A stretch of DNA of 16,868 nt from Segatella salivae DSM 15606 (GCF_000185845.1 NZ_GL629647.1:1614813-1631680); one strand, 5' to 3'. Shown: positions 7,656-15,134, counted from the first letter of the stretch. Numbers and translations are program-made. Notes: generated by a model not told the origin, from the letters alone.

Positions 7656-7904
7656 ATTCGCCCACCTATTATTATCTCATCTGCGGCAAATCGTCTCGTA
7701 AACAGCACCATTTTGCCCTATCATTCCACTCATTTTACAGCGTAAAATCATAGTAATCAGATTTCGCATCATAACACATTGAGCATCAGAAAGATAGTAA
7801 CAAAGTTGAGATAAAAATAAAATAAGATTTCCATTCGACAGAAACAAGCCGAACCTTATCCATTAATGCCGACACGAAACACCCTAAATAATAGAAAAAG
7901 GTCA
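7656..7904. other. Non-coding region upstream of porP
   Basis: No gene is supported here. It must hold the T9SS operon promoter, because a terminator lies at 7905-7961. The only candidate -7 box on the minus strand is TATCTTTC (7789-7796), one mismatch from TAnnTTTG with no good -33 partner. Within the putative leader lies a palindrome, ATTTTAC-AGC-GTAAAAT (7732-7748). Confidence 0.4.
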
Positions 7905-7961
7905 TAAAAAAACATCTCCCAAACAAGGATGTTTCGAGAAACAAACCCTTTGAGAGATGTT
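7905..7961 (-). terminator. Long hairpin terminator of the DUF2795 gene
   Basis: Reading the minus strand, AACATCTC (7961-7954) pairs with GAGATGTT (7918-7911), followed by a T-run. The interior folds further: CAAAGG pairs imperfectly with CCTTGTTTG, and TGTTTC pairs with GAAACA around a 2-nt loop. The result is one long, imperfect hairpin of about 51 nt. It lies 107 nt after the gene's stop. A second small hairpin, CAACAA/TTGTTG (8026-8043), sits between. Confidence 0.75.
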
Positions 7962-8068
7962 CTTTTCTATTGCACGCTGTCTTATGAATCCACAAGCACA
8001 GCAATATCAAGAAGCCTTTGTCAAACAACAACCCCACTTGTTGGAGCGGCCCAACAGAAGCTACTTAT

Positions 8069-8290
8069 TTAATATTCATCGTCATTCCACAAGAAATCAT
8101 CCTTTGAAGGATAGTCTGGCCAGATGTCTTCGATGCTTTCATAAACATCACCTTCGTCTTCTATTTCTTGCAGATTTTCTAATACTTCTAATGGAGCGCC
8201 CGAACGAATAGCATAGTCTATCAACTCTTCTTTAGTCGCGGGCCAAGGTGCATCTTCAAGTTTTGAGGCTAATTCTAGTGTCCAATACAT
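8069..8290 (-). CDS. DUF2795 family protein
   Basis: This 73-residue acidic protein starts MYWTLELASKLEDAPWPATKEEL and continues through LIDYAIRSGAPLEVLENLQEIE to SIEDIWPDYPSKDDFLWNDDEY. I recognise it as the DUF2795 type seen widely in Bacteroidota and many other bacteria. The IDYA-x4-AP-x-EV-x-ENL segment resembles a small helical fold in which a short helix-turn-helix-like unit recognises another partner, but the biochemical function is not known. The protein is almost certainly cytoplasmic: there is no signal or membrane segment. It is a monocistronic gene with its own promoter (8327-8357) and terminator (7905-7961), divergent from rimP. Length is typical for the short Bacteroidota version. 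Confidence 0.88.
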   Translation of the reverse strand: MYWTLELASKLEDAPWPATKEELIDYAIRSGAPLEVLENLQEIEDEGDVYESIEDIWPDYPSKDDFLWNDDEY

Positions 8291-8326
8291 AGTCTTATCA
8301 TTTTAATTCATTCACAATTATGCGTG

Positions 8327-8357
8327 CAAAAATAGCAAAATAAATCTTATCCACAAG
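8327..8357 (-). promoter_or_regulatory. Promoter of the DUF2795 gene
   Basis: On the minus strand TATTTTTG (8334-8327) matches the -7 consensus TAnnTTTG. CTTG (8357-8354) lies 19 nt upstream as a three-of-four -33 match. The start codon (8290) is 36 nt past the -7 box. Confidence 0.6.
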
Positions 8358-8651
8358 AAAAGATGAAAGTTTTTTCGATGAAAATGCCAATAAAGATTAA
8401 AACAAAGAATTACATTTCTAAGAGTAACCAGCAGCCAATCTTGAAAAGAACGCCCTGCATCTGCGCTATGACAATATAAGAAGAATGGTATCACAAGACA
8501 TAAGAATTGGGGTTAAGTCTAATTTTCAGCATAGAAAAATAAGTTGTTTTATATCATGAAAAGGAAAAAGGAAAAACCAGAAAAATAAGACATTGACTCG
8601 TGTTTTGCCTTAAAAAGAAAACCAACCATCCTAAATAAAAAACACGAATTA
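8358..8651. other. AT-rich non-coding region between divergent promoters
   Basis: No open frame with gene-like content is visible. The only structure noted is an inverted repeat, TCGTGTTTT (8598-8606) and AAAACACGA (8639-8647), ending 4 nt before the -33 box of the rimP promoter. The purine-rich stretch 8555-8590 is simple sequence. Confidence 0.4.
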
Positions 8652-8683
8652 GTTGCATATTACAGATATTATTCGTAATTTTG
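8652..8683 (+). promoter_or_regulatory. Promoter of the rimP-nusA operon
   Basis: GTTG at 8652-8655 (three of four) and TAATTTTG at 8676-8683 (full -7 match) are separated by 20 nt. Transcription should begin near 8690, giving a leader of about 56 nt. An upstream TTG start at 8653 would begin inside this promoter, so the real rimP start must lie downstream. Confidence 0.75.
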
Positions 8684-8696
8684 CAGCGTTCAGTGG

Positions 8697-8736
8697 AATG
8701 AGGGACTCCAAAGAGAGTTCCTCATTTTATTTTAAT
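8697..8736 (+). promoter_or_regulatory. Terminator-like hairpin in the rimP-nusA leader
   Basis: AATGAGGGACTC (8697-8708) and GAGTTCCTCATT (8715-8726) form a 12-bp stem with a single G-U pair and a 6-nt loop. The T-rich TTATTTTAAT follows. It starts within about 10 nt of the predicted transcription start and ends 19 nt before the rimP ATG. Candidate roles are attenuation by a factor such as NusA, or 5'-end protection of the mRNA. The T-tract is interrupted, so constitutive termination is unlikely. Confidence 0.6.
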
Positions 8737-8745
8737 AAGACATAT

Positions 8746-9213
8746 ATGATTGACAAAAACGTCGTAAAAAAGTTAGTAGAAGAATGGCTGGCAGGCAAGG
8801 AATACTTTCTTGTGGGCATAGAAATCAGCCAAGATGACAAGATTGTTGTTGAGATTGACCACGCTGATGGCGTTTGGATTGAAGACTGTGTGGACTTGAG
8901 TAAGTATATAGAAGACCATCTCAGTCGTGACGAAGAAGACTATGAACTCGAGGTAGGTTCAGCTGGTTTAGGTCAGCCTTTCAAGGTACTTCAGCAATAC
9001 ATCAACTTCATTGGTAAGGAGGTTGAAGTGTTGGATGCTGATGGAAAGAAGTATCAAGGCGTGCTAAAGAGCGTTGATGGTAACGACTTTACAGTGACCG
9101 TAAACGAGAAAGTGAAAGTGGAAGGAAAGAAACGCCCCCAGAAAATGGACGTAGATCACACTTTCAATATGGATAATGTAAAATATACTAAATACTTAAT
9201 AAGTTTCAAATAA
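8746..9213 (+). CDS. rimP: Ribosome maturation factor RimP
   Basis: RimP binds the free 30S subunit and helps late maturation of its head region. From the ATG at 8746 the product is 155 residues, the normal length. The alpha/beta N-terminal domain includes IVVEIDHADGVWIEDCVDLSKYIEDHL and the conserved YELEVGSAGLGQPF (usually EVSSPGLDRPL). The SH3-like C-terminal domain contains GKEVEVLDADGKKYQGVLKSVDGNDFTVTV. A longer frame opening at TTG 8653 would add 31 residues encoded by the promoter and leader hairpin, so I reject it. nusA starts 4 nt after the stop, giving the widely conserved rimP-nusA-infB order. The PGL-type motif is here AGL, a mild departure common in Bacteroidota. Confidence 0.95.
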   Translation: MIDKNVVKKLVEEWLAGKEYFLVGIEISQDDKIVVEIDHADGVWIEDCVDLSKYIEDHLSRDEEDYELEVGSAGLGQPFKVLQQYINFIGKEVEVLDADGKKYQGVLKSVDGNDFTVTVNEKVKVEGKKRPQKMDVDHTFNMDNVKYTKYLISFK

Positions 9214-9217
9214 AGCT

Positions 9218-10483
9218 ATGGCAGCAAGAAAAATTGAAGAAGATTCAATCAGTTTGATTGACACCTTCCGTGAGTTTAAGGAGACGAAGAATATCGACCG
9301 CACAACGTTAGTGAGCGTTTTGGAGGAAAGTTTCCGCAATGTGCTCGCTAAAATCTTTGGTAGTGACGAGAATTTCGACGTTATCGTGAACCCAGACAAA
9401 GGCGACTTTGAGATTTATCGCAACCGAATTGTAGTGGCAGATGGTGAGGTTGAGGACGAGAATAAGCAGGTTGCATTGACCGAAGCCCGTAAGATTGAGC
9501 CCGATTATGAGGTGGGTGAAGAGGTTTCGGAACAAGTAAACTTTGCGAAATTCGGCCGTCGTGCCATCCTGAATCTACGTCAAACCTTAGCGTCAAAGAT
9601 ATTAGAATTAGAGCACGATACACTCTATAATAAATATAAAGACCGCGTAGGTCAGATTATATCTGGCGAGGTTTACCAGATTTGGAAACGTGAAGTGTTG
9701 GTCGTAGATGACGAAAACAATGAGCTGATTCTACCGAAAAGTGAACAGATTCCGGCTGATGTTTATCGCAAAGGTGAGACAGTTCGCGCTGTCATCTTAC
9801 GCGTAGACAACGAGAACAACAATCCAAAGATTATCCTTTCACGCACAAGTCCGCTCTTCTTGGAGCGCTTGCTTGAGGCAGAAGTACCTGAAATTAACGA
9901 CGGACTTATTGCTATCCGCAAGATTGCTCGTATGCCGGGAGAACGTGCAAAGATTGCCGTTGAGAGCTTTGACGACCGCATTGACCCAGTTGGTGCATGT
10001 GTAGGTGTGAAGGGAAGTCGCGTACATGGCATCGTACGTGAACTCTGTAATGAGAATCTTGACGTTGTAAACTATACGTCGAACATCAACCTCTTTATCC
10101 AAAGAGCCTTGAGTCCGGCACGTGTAAGCAGCATAAACATTGATCAAGAAAACCATAAAGCTGAGGTATATCTACAGCCAGAAGAAGTTAGTTTGGCTAT
10201 CGGTCGCGGTGGATTAAACATTAAATTGGCATCCATGCTAACCGAATTTACGATTGATGTGTTCCGTGAGGTTCCAGAAGGTGAGGCAGACGAGGACATC
10301 TACTTGGATGAATTCTCTGACGAAATCGACCAATGGGTGATTGAAGCCATTAAGAGTATCGGCTTGGATACAGCTAAAGCAGTGCTCAATGCACCACGCG
10401 AAATGCTCGTAGAAAAGGCCGACCTCGAAGAAGAAACCGTGGATCATGTCATCAATGTGCTGCGTGCTGAGTTTGAACAATAA
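9218..10483 (+). CDS. nusA: Transcription termination/antitermination factor NusA
   Basis: NusA binds RNA polymerase and nascent RNA, promoting hairpin-dependent pausing and intrinsic termination and acting in antitermination on rRNA operons. The 421-residue product has an RNA-polymerase-binding N-terminal domain (about 1-125), an S1 domain (about 143-210) and two KH domains. Their GxxG loops are GVKG (263-266) and GRGG (329-332), the latter in SLAIGRGGLNIKLAS. After about 350 an acidic segment leads to a short helical end (LDTAKAVLNAPREMLVEKAD) in place of the two acidic repeats of E. coli NusA. That length and layout are usual in Bacteroidota. The ATG lies 4 nt after rimP. If NusA acts on the operon's own leader hairpin, as NusA-dependent control is known elsewhere, this would be autoregulation (inference). 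Confidence 0.97.
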   Translation: MAARKIEEDSISLIDTFREFKETKNIDRTTLVSVLEESFRNVLAKIFGSDENFDVIVNPDKGDFEIYRNRIVVADGEVEDENKQVALTEARKIEPDYEVGEEVSEQVNFAKFGRRAILNLRQTLASKILELEHDTLYNKYKDRVGQIISGEVYQIWKREVLVVDDENNELILPKSEQIPADVYRKGETVRAVILRVDNENNNPKIILSRTSPLFLERLLEAEVPEINDGLIAIRKIARMPGERAKIAVESFDDRIDPVGACVGVKGSRVHGIVRELCNENLDVVNYTSNINLFIQRALSPARVSSINIDQENHKAEVYLQPEEVSLAIGRGGLNIKLASMLTEFTIDVFREVPEGEADEDIYLDEFSDEIDQWVIEAIKSIGLDTAKAVLNAPREMLVEKADLEEETVDHVINVLRAEFEQ

Positions 10484-10534
10484 TCAAATGATTTGATAAG
10501 TTGCAATAAACCCTATCAACACGCAACAGGAAAA

Positions 10535-10636
10535 AGAGTACGTCTTCTCTTGATTTCTATCTCAATAGGAAATGATTTTGAATGACAACTCAATGAGAAG
10601 ACAACCTTTTTAGAAGACGTTCTCTCTAAATAGAGA
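10535..10636 (+). promoter_or_regulatory. Structured nusA-infB spacer with competing pairings
   Basis: Segment 1, AGAGTACGTCTTCT (10535-10548), can pair with segment 3, AGAAGACGTTCTCT (10612-10625), over 14 positions with one mismatch. GTCTTCTC (10542-10549) inside segment 1 can instead pair with segment 2, GAGAAGAC (10595-10602). A small hairpin, TCTCT-AAAT-AGAGA (10623-10636), follows and competes for the end of segment 3. This is the geometry of a switchable leader or attenuator. No known riboswitch class or ribosomal-protein motif was recognised. Confidence 0.5.
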
Positions 10637-10681
10637 TAGCAAATGGAATACATTCTGCATGCAATCAGCCTGAGAGAACAT

Positions 10682-10689
10682 TATATTTG
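10682..10689 (+). promoter_or_regulatory. Possible -7 box for infB
   Basis: TATATTTG matches TAnnTTTG exactly and lies 40 nt before the infB ATG, but no TTTG-like -33 box occurs at the right distance. If active, infB would have a secondary promoter after the structured spacer. Confidence 0.3.
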
Positions 10690-10728
10690 AGGAACGAGAT
10701 AAAACGAAAAAAAGAAGTAAACAATTAC

Positions 10729-13479
10729 ATGAGCATCAGATTAAACAAAGCATTACGTGAATTAAACATAGGACGTCAAACGGCAGTTGACTTCCTTACG
10801 AAGAAAGCAGAACTTGGAGAGGTGAAAGACGACTTGAGTTTTAAACTCAATGACGCACAATATCAGGCTCTCGTTGAGGCGTTCAAACAAGATGCCGCAG
10901 TACGAAGTGAGGCTGAAAAGCTCTTCCAAAAGAAACCAAAAGAAAAGAAACATGCGACTGAAGCGAAAGACAATCGTGCCGAAAACCTGCTGAAATCATC
11001 TAATCAACAGGTATATACGCCGAAGGGAAAGATAAACCTTGACGAGGTAGGAAAAAAGCCTTCGCCAAAGAAGTCTGCTGCTCCTGAAGTGAAAAAAGCT
11101 CCAGAAAAAAAGGTTGCTGCCGTCAACCCAGAGCCTGAAAAGAAAGTAATAAAGCCACAACCTGAGGCTCCCAAACCACAAGTAAAGGTTGAAAAGCCTG
11201 TCAAAGTGCAAAAAACAGAGGCTCCTCAAAAGCCTGTCACCGAGGAAAAGAACGAAGAAGGAATCTTCACTTTGAATAGCGAAAAGAAGATTCTCAATAC
11301 TCCTAAGGTGAACGTCTTAGGCAAAATAGACCTCGATGCAATAAATCAGAGCACGCGTCCGAAGAAGAAGTCTAAGGAGGAAAAACGCAAAGAGCGTGAA
11401 GAAAAGGCAGGAACACAGCATGGTGGCGAGCGTAAAAAGCGTGTGCGCATCAACAAAGAACGCGTAGACATCAATGCAGAGGCGAAACAAAACAATGGTG
11501 GTGGTAACGGCGGAAACGGCGGAAAGAACAAGAATAAGAAGAACCGCAACAAGCGAAATCAAAAACCTTTGGAGGTAGATGATGAGGCTGTGGCACGCCA
11601 AGTAAAAGAAACGCTGGCACGATTGACAAGCAAGAGCCAAAACAAGAAAGGCGCTAAGTATCGTAAAGAGAAACGTGAGGCCGTTCAAGAAAAGCTGCAA
11701 CAGGAGGCAAACGCAGAGCGCAAGGAAGCCAAAGTCCTAAAACTCACCGAGTTTGTTACCGTCAGTGAATTGGCTACAATGATGGATATCAGCGTGACAC
11801 AAGTTATCTCTACGCTGATGAGTGTAGGCATAATGGTGTCTATAAACCAGCGACTTGACGCGGAAACTATTAACATGGTAGCCGATGAATTCGGTTTCAA
11901 GACCGAGTATGTCAGTGCAGAAGTGCAGGAAGCCGTAAGCGAAGACGTAGACGACGAGAATGACCTTGTGCCACGTGCACCAATCGTTACCGTCATGGGA
12001 CACGTCGATCATGGTAAGACTTCACTGCTTGACCATATCCGAAACACTAACGTTATTGCTGGTGAAGCAGGTGGTATCACCCAGCACATTGGTGCCTATG
12101 GTGTTACACTTAAGAATGGACAGAAGGTTACTTTCCTTGATACTCCAGGACATGAAGCCTTTACTGCCATGCGTGCTCGTGGCGCTCAGGTAACTGATAT
12201 CGCTATTATCATCATTGCAGCAGATGACTCTGTGATGCCAACAACAAAGGAAGCAATCGCTCATGCACAAGCAGCGGGCGTGCCGATGGTATTTGCAATC
12301 AACAAGATTGATAAGCCGGGAGCGAACCCAGACAGGATTCGTGAGGACTTAGCCAACATGAATTTGCTCGTTGAAGAATGGGGAGGTAAATACCAATGCC
12401 AAGAGATTAGTGCAAAGAAAGGTGTCGGAGTAGACGCTCTTCTCGATAAAGTGCTACTCGAAGCAGAGATGCTTGACCTCAAGGCGAACCCCAATCGGAA
12501 GGCTACCGGAACTATTATTGAGTCATCACTTGATAAGGGTCGCGGTTATGTTAGTACAGTTCTTGTGAGCAATGGCACACTAAAGATTGGAGATATTGTT
12601 ATTGCAGGAACCAGTTGGGGACGTATAAAGGCGATGTTTAATGAACGTAATCAGCGCATCACTGAAGCCGGACCATCTGAACCAGCCATTATACTTGGTC
12701 TCAATGGAGCACCTACTGCAGGAGACTTATTCCATGTATTAGAGTCAGAACAAGAGGCTCGAGAGATTGCAAACAAACGCGAACAATTGCAGCGAGAGCA
12801 AGGATTGAGAACGCAGAAGCGCCTGACACTTGGCGACATCTCACACAGAATTGCTCGTGGCGAGTTCCATGAGTTGAACATTATTGTTAAGGGTGACACC
12901 GATGGTTCTATCGAAGCATTGAGCGATTCGTTTATAAAGCTCTCAACAGAAAAGGTACAAGTGAATGTCATTAGCAAGGCAGTAGGACAAATAAGCGAGA
13001 ACGATGTCATGTTAGCCAGTGCTTCTGACGCTGTCATCGTAGGCTTCCAGGTTCGTCCTTCGTCTGATGCACGCCGCTTAGCTGACCGAGAAGGTGTTGA
13101 GATTAACACCTATTCTATCATCTACGACGCTATCGATGACATCAAGAGTGCCATGGTTGGTATGCTCGATAAAGTGAAGAAAGAGATTGTTACCGGTCAA
13201 GTTGAAGTACAACAAGTATTCAAGATTTCCAAAGTTGGAACGATTGCAGGTGGCTTAGTGACTGAAGGTAAGGTACATGCCAAGGATAAAGCCCGCGTGG
13301 TTCGCGATGGAATTGTAATCCGTACGGCTGAAATCAATGCCCTGAAACGTTATAAAGACGACGTGAAAGAAGTTCCGATGGGCATGGAATGTGGCTTGAG
13401 TCTTGTCAACTTTAACGATATCATGGAGGGTGATATTATTGAAACCTTTACTGAAATTGAGGTAGAACAGAAACTATAA
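10729..13479 (+). CDS. infB: Translation initiation factor IF-2
   Basis: IF2 is the GTPase that delivers fMet-tRNA to the 30S subunit and promotes subunit joining. From ATG 10729 the product is 916 residues and begins MSIRLNKALRELNIG, the usual Bacteroidota IF2 start. A TTG at 10687 would add 14 lysine-rich residues and overlaps a possible -7 box. An N-terminal helical domain is followed by a long Lys/Pro/Glu-rich linker with a Gly-Asn-Lys stretch (about residues 254-280). The second IF2-N domain (about 342-395) precedes the G domain, with G1 GHVDHGKT (424-431), G3 DTPGHE (471-476), G4 NKID (525-528) and G5 SAK (561-563). Domain II, the alpha/beta domain III and the fMet-binding C-terminal domain (ending EVPMGMECGLSLVNFNDIMEGDIIE) complete the family layout. 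It lies 245 nt after nusA. Confidence 0.97.
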   Translation: MSIRLNKALRELNIGRQTAVDFLTKKAELGEVKDDLSFKLNDAQYQALVEAFKQDAAVRSEAEKLFQKKPKEKKHATEAKDNRAENLLKSSNQQVYTPKGKINLDEVGKKPSPKKSAAPEVKKAPEKKVAAVNPEPEKKVIKPQPEAPKPQVKVEKPVKVQKTEAPQKPVTEEKNEEGIFTLNSEKKILNTPKVNVLGKIDLDAINQSTRPKKKSKEEKRKEREEKAGTQHGGERKKRVRINKERVDINAEAKQNNGGGNGGNGGKNKNKKNRNKRNQKPLEVDDEAVARQVKETLARLTSKSQNKKGAKYRKEKREAVQEKLQQEANAERKEAKVLKLTEFVTVSELATMMDISVTQVISTLMSVGIMVSINQRLDAETINMVADEFGFKTEYVSAEVQEAVSEDVDDENDLVPRAPIVTVMGHVDHGKTSLLDHIRNTNVIAGEAGGITQHIGAYGVTLKNGQKVTFLDTPGHEAFTAMRARGAQVTDIAIIIIAADDSVMPTTKEAIAHAQAAGVPMVFAINKIDKPGANPDRIREDLANMNLLVEEWGGKYQCQEISAKKGVGVDALLDKVLLEAEMLDLKANPNRKATGTIIESSLDKGRGYVSTVLVSNGTLKIGDIVIAGTSWGRIKAMFNERNQRITEAGPSEPAIILGLNGAPTAGDLFHVLESEQEAREIANKREQLQREQGLRTQKRLTLGDISHRIARGEFHELNIIVKGDTDGSIEALSDSFIKLSTEKVQVNVISKAVGQISENDVMLASASDAVIVGFQVRPSSDARRLADREGVEINTYSIIYDAIDDIKSAMVGMLDKVKKEIVTGQVEVQQVFKISKVGTIAGGLVTEGKVHAKDKARVVRDGIVIRTAEINALKRYKDDVKEVPMGMECGLSLVNFNDIMEGDIIETFTEIEVEQKL

Positions 13480-13483
13480 ACAT

Positions 13484-13526
13484 TGTAGAAAGGTCATGTC
13501 AAACTTGAGATGACCTCCTCTCTACA
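13484..13526 (+). terminator. Hairpin after infB
   Basis: TGTAGA-A-AGGTCAT (13484-13497) pairs with ATGACCT-CCTC-TCTACA (13510-13526): two helices of 7 and 6 bp separated by an asymmetric bulge, with a 12-nt loop. It starts 4 nt after the infB stop. TATATATAATAA follows and no clean T-run is present, so termination efficiency is uncertain. Confidence 0.5.
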
Positions 13527-13540
13527 TATATATAATAAGG

Positions 13541-13575
13541 TAGTGACACTCTCCATTAAAGACAGGGTGTCACTA
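13541..13575 (+). terminator. Second hairpin between infB and sufB
   Basis: TAGTGACACTCT (13541-13552) pairs with AGGGTGTCACTA (13564-13575) over 12 bp with one wobble and an 11-nt loop. TTGTGGTTAAT follows, a poor T-tract. It may be a second terminator of the nusA-infB operon or part of the suf leader. Confidence 0.45.
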
Positions 13576-13607
13576 TTGTGGTTAATAACAAATGTTACCA
13601 ATTCAAT

Positions 13608-13633
13608 AATGGTATACATTTTGTTGTACCATT
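13608..13633. promoter_or_regulatory. Inverted repeat in front of sufB
   Basis: AATGGTA (13608-13614) and TACCATT (13627-13633) are perfect 7-nt inverted repeats 12 nt apart, ending 22 nt before the sufB ATG. Between them is TACATTTTG, one nucleotide too long for a standard TAnnTTTG box. It could be an operator over a suf promoter or an mRNA hairpin. Confidence 0.4.
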
Positions 13634-13655
13634 CCATAAATTCAGGAATTTAGAA

Positions 13656-15101
13656 ATGGCAGAAAAAGAGAAAAATAAGTTTGTAAAACAGGTGGCAGAA
13701 AAGAAATATGAGTTCGGCTTTACCACTGATGTACAAACTGATATCATAGAGAAGGGACTCAACGAAGACGTTGTTCGTCTCATCTCTAAGAAGAAAGGAG
13801 AGCCCGAATGGTTGTTAGATTTCCGCCTGAAAGCTTATGAATATTGGAAAGATCTCAAGCAACCCACATGGGGACATGTGCATCTTCCCGAGATAGACTA
13901 CCAGGCAATATCTTACTATGCGGACCCATTGGCCAAGAAACCCAAGAATAAAGAGATTGATCCCGAACTCGAAAAGACTTTCGACAAGTTAGGAATCCCA
14001 CTCGAAGAGCGGTTGGCTCTTAGTGGAACGGCTGTTGATGCTATCATGGATTCAGTATCAGTGAAGACAACATTCAAAGAAAAACTCCGCGAAAAAGGAA
14101 TCATATTTTGTAGCATTGGAGAGGCCGTTAAGGAACATGCAGACTTGGTTAAGGAATATTTGGGTAGCGTAGTCCCCTATCGCGACAACTATTTTGCAGC
14201 GCTTAACAGTGCAGTTTTCAGCGATGGTTCATTCGTTTATATCCCTAAAGGCGTTCGTTGTCCAATGGAACTCAGCAGTTATTTCCGCATCAACGCACGT
14301 AACACGGGACAATTTGAACGTACACTTATCGTCGCAGAAGATAACGCTTATGTAAGTTATCTCGAAGGATGCACCGCACCAATGCGTGATGAAAATCAGC
14401 TTCATGCAGCCATTGTAGAAATCATTGTGAAAGACAATGCAGAGGTAAAATACTCTACTGTGCAGAACTGGTACCCCGGAGATGAGCACGGAAAGGGTGG
14501 AGTGTTGAACTTAGTCACAAAGCGCGGCGACCTACGTGGCGTCAATTCTAAACTGAGTTGGACTCAAGTGGAAACGGGTTCTGCTATCACCTGGAAATAT
14601 CCTTCTTGCATCTTACGTGGTGATAACGCTGTTGCCGAATTCTATAGTGTGGCAGTTACGAATAACTTTCAAGAGGCAGATACTGGTACAAAGATGATAC
14701 ACATGGGAAAAAACACCAAGTCTACCATCATCTCTAAAGGCATCTCAGCCGGTCATAGCCAAAATTCCTACCGAGGACTTGTACGTGCTACGGCCAACGC
14801 GGATAACGCTCGAAACTATAGTTCGTGTGATTCTCTGCTGTTAGGAAGTAATTGTGGTGCCCACACCTTCCCTTATATGGACATTCATAACGATACCGCT
14901 GTCATTGAACATGAAGCAACTACCTCCAAGATATCCGAAGAACAACTTTTCTATTGCAATCAACGTGGCATACCAACAGAGCAAGCTGTAGGCCTCATCG
15001 TCAATGGATATGCCAAAGAAGTGCTTAATAAGTTGCCAATGGAGTTTGCTGTTGAGGCACAAAAACTATTGAGTGTAAGTCTTGAAGGAACTGTAGGATA
15101 A
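13656..15101 (+). CDS. sufB: Fe-S cluster assembly scaffold SufB
   Basis: SufB is the core scaffold of the SufBC2D complex: sulfide and iron come together on it before transfer to apoproteins. From ATG 13656 it has 481 residues (MAEKEKNKFVKQVAEKKYEFGF), the normal length; a GTG at 13578 would add 26 residues read from hairpin and inverted-repeat DNA. Conserved blocks include KGVRCPMELSSYFRIN, GGVLNLVTKRG and NYSSCDSLLLGSNCGAHTFPY. In the last of these Cys391 matches the persulfide-accepting Cys405 of E. coli SufB. In IEHEATTSKI, Glu420 matches E. coli Glu434, and the preceding histidine is also kept. LFYCNQRGIP and EFAVEAQKLLSVSLEGTVG close the protein. It is the first of sufBCD; sufC starts 33 nt later. 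Confidence 0.97.
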   Translation: MAEKEKNKFVKQVAEKKYEFGFTTDVQTDIIEKGLNEDVVRLISKKKGEPEWLLDFRLKAYEYWKDLKQPTWGHVHLPEIDYQAISYYADPLAKKPKNKEIDPELEKTFDKLGIPLEERLALSGTAVDAIMDSVSVKTTFKEKLREKGIIFCSIGEAVKEHADLVKEYLGSVVPYRDNYFAALNSAVFSDGSFVYIPKGVRCPMELSSYFRINARNTGQFERTLIVAEDNAYVSYLEGCTAPMRDENQLHAAIVEIIVKDNAEVKYSTVQNWYPGDEHGKGGVLNLVTKRGDLRGVNSKLSWTQVETGSAITWKYPSCILRGDNAVAEFYSVAVTNNFQEADTGTKMIHMGKNTKSTIISKGISAGHSQNSYRGLVRATANADNARNYSSCDSLLLGSNCGAHTFPYMDIHNDTAVIEHEATTSKISEEQLFYCNQRGIPTEQAVGLIVNGYAKEVLNKLPMEFAVEAQKLLSVSLEGTVG

Positions 15102-15134
15102 ACGATAATAACAACAATTTTTGATTTAAAAAGA

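Noticed and set aside
7786..8037. 83-residue minus-strand reading frame
   Set aside because: It runs through the hairpin terminator at 7905-7961, has no promoter or family resemblance, and its composition reflects AT-rich spacer DNA.
7957..8211. 84-residue plus-strand reading frame
   Set aside because: It starts inside the terminator stem and overlaps the DUF2795 gene on the opposite strand; no gene-like features.
8653..8745. N-terminal extension of RimP from TTG 8653
   Set aside because: It would be encoded by the -33/-7 promoter elements and the leader hairpin; the ATG at 8746 gives the normal 155-residue protein.
10687..10728. Extension of IF2 from TTG 10687
   Set aside because: The added lysine-rich residues do not resemble IF2, the TTG lies within a possible -7 box, and MSIRLNKAL is the usual family start.
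12651..13109. 152-residue frame antisense to infB
   Set aside because: Serine-rich translation typical of the complementary strand of a conserved gene; infB is certain.
13578..13655. Extension of SufB from GTG 13578
   Set aside because: The sequence lies in hairpin and inverted-repeat DNA, and the extra 26 residues look unlike SufB; ATG 13656 gives the expected length.
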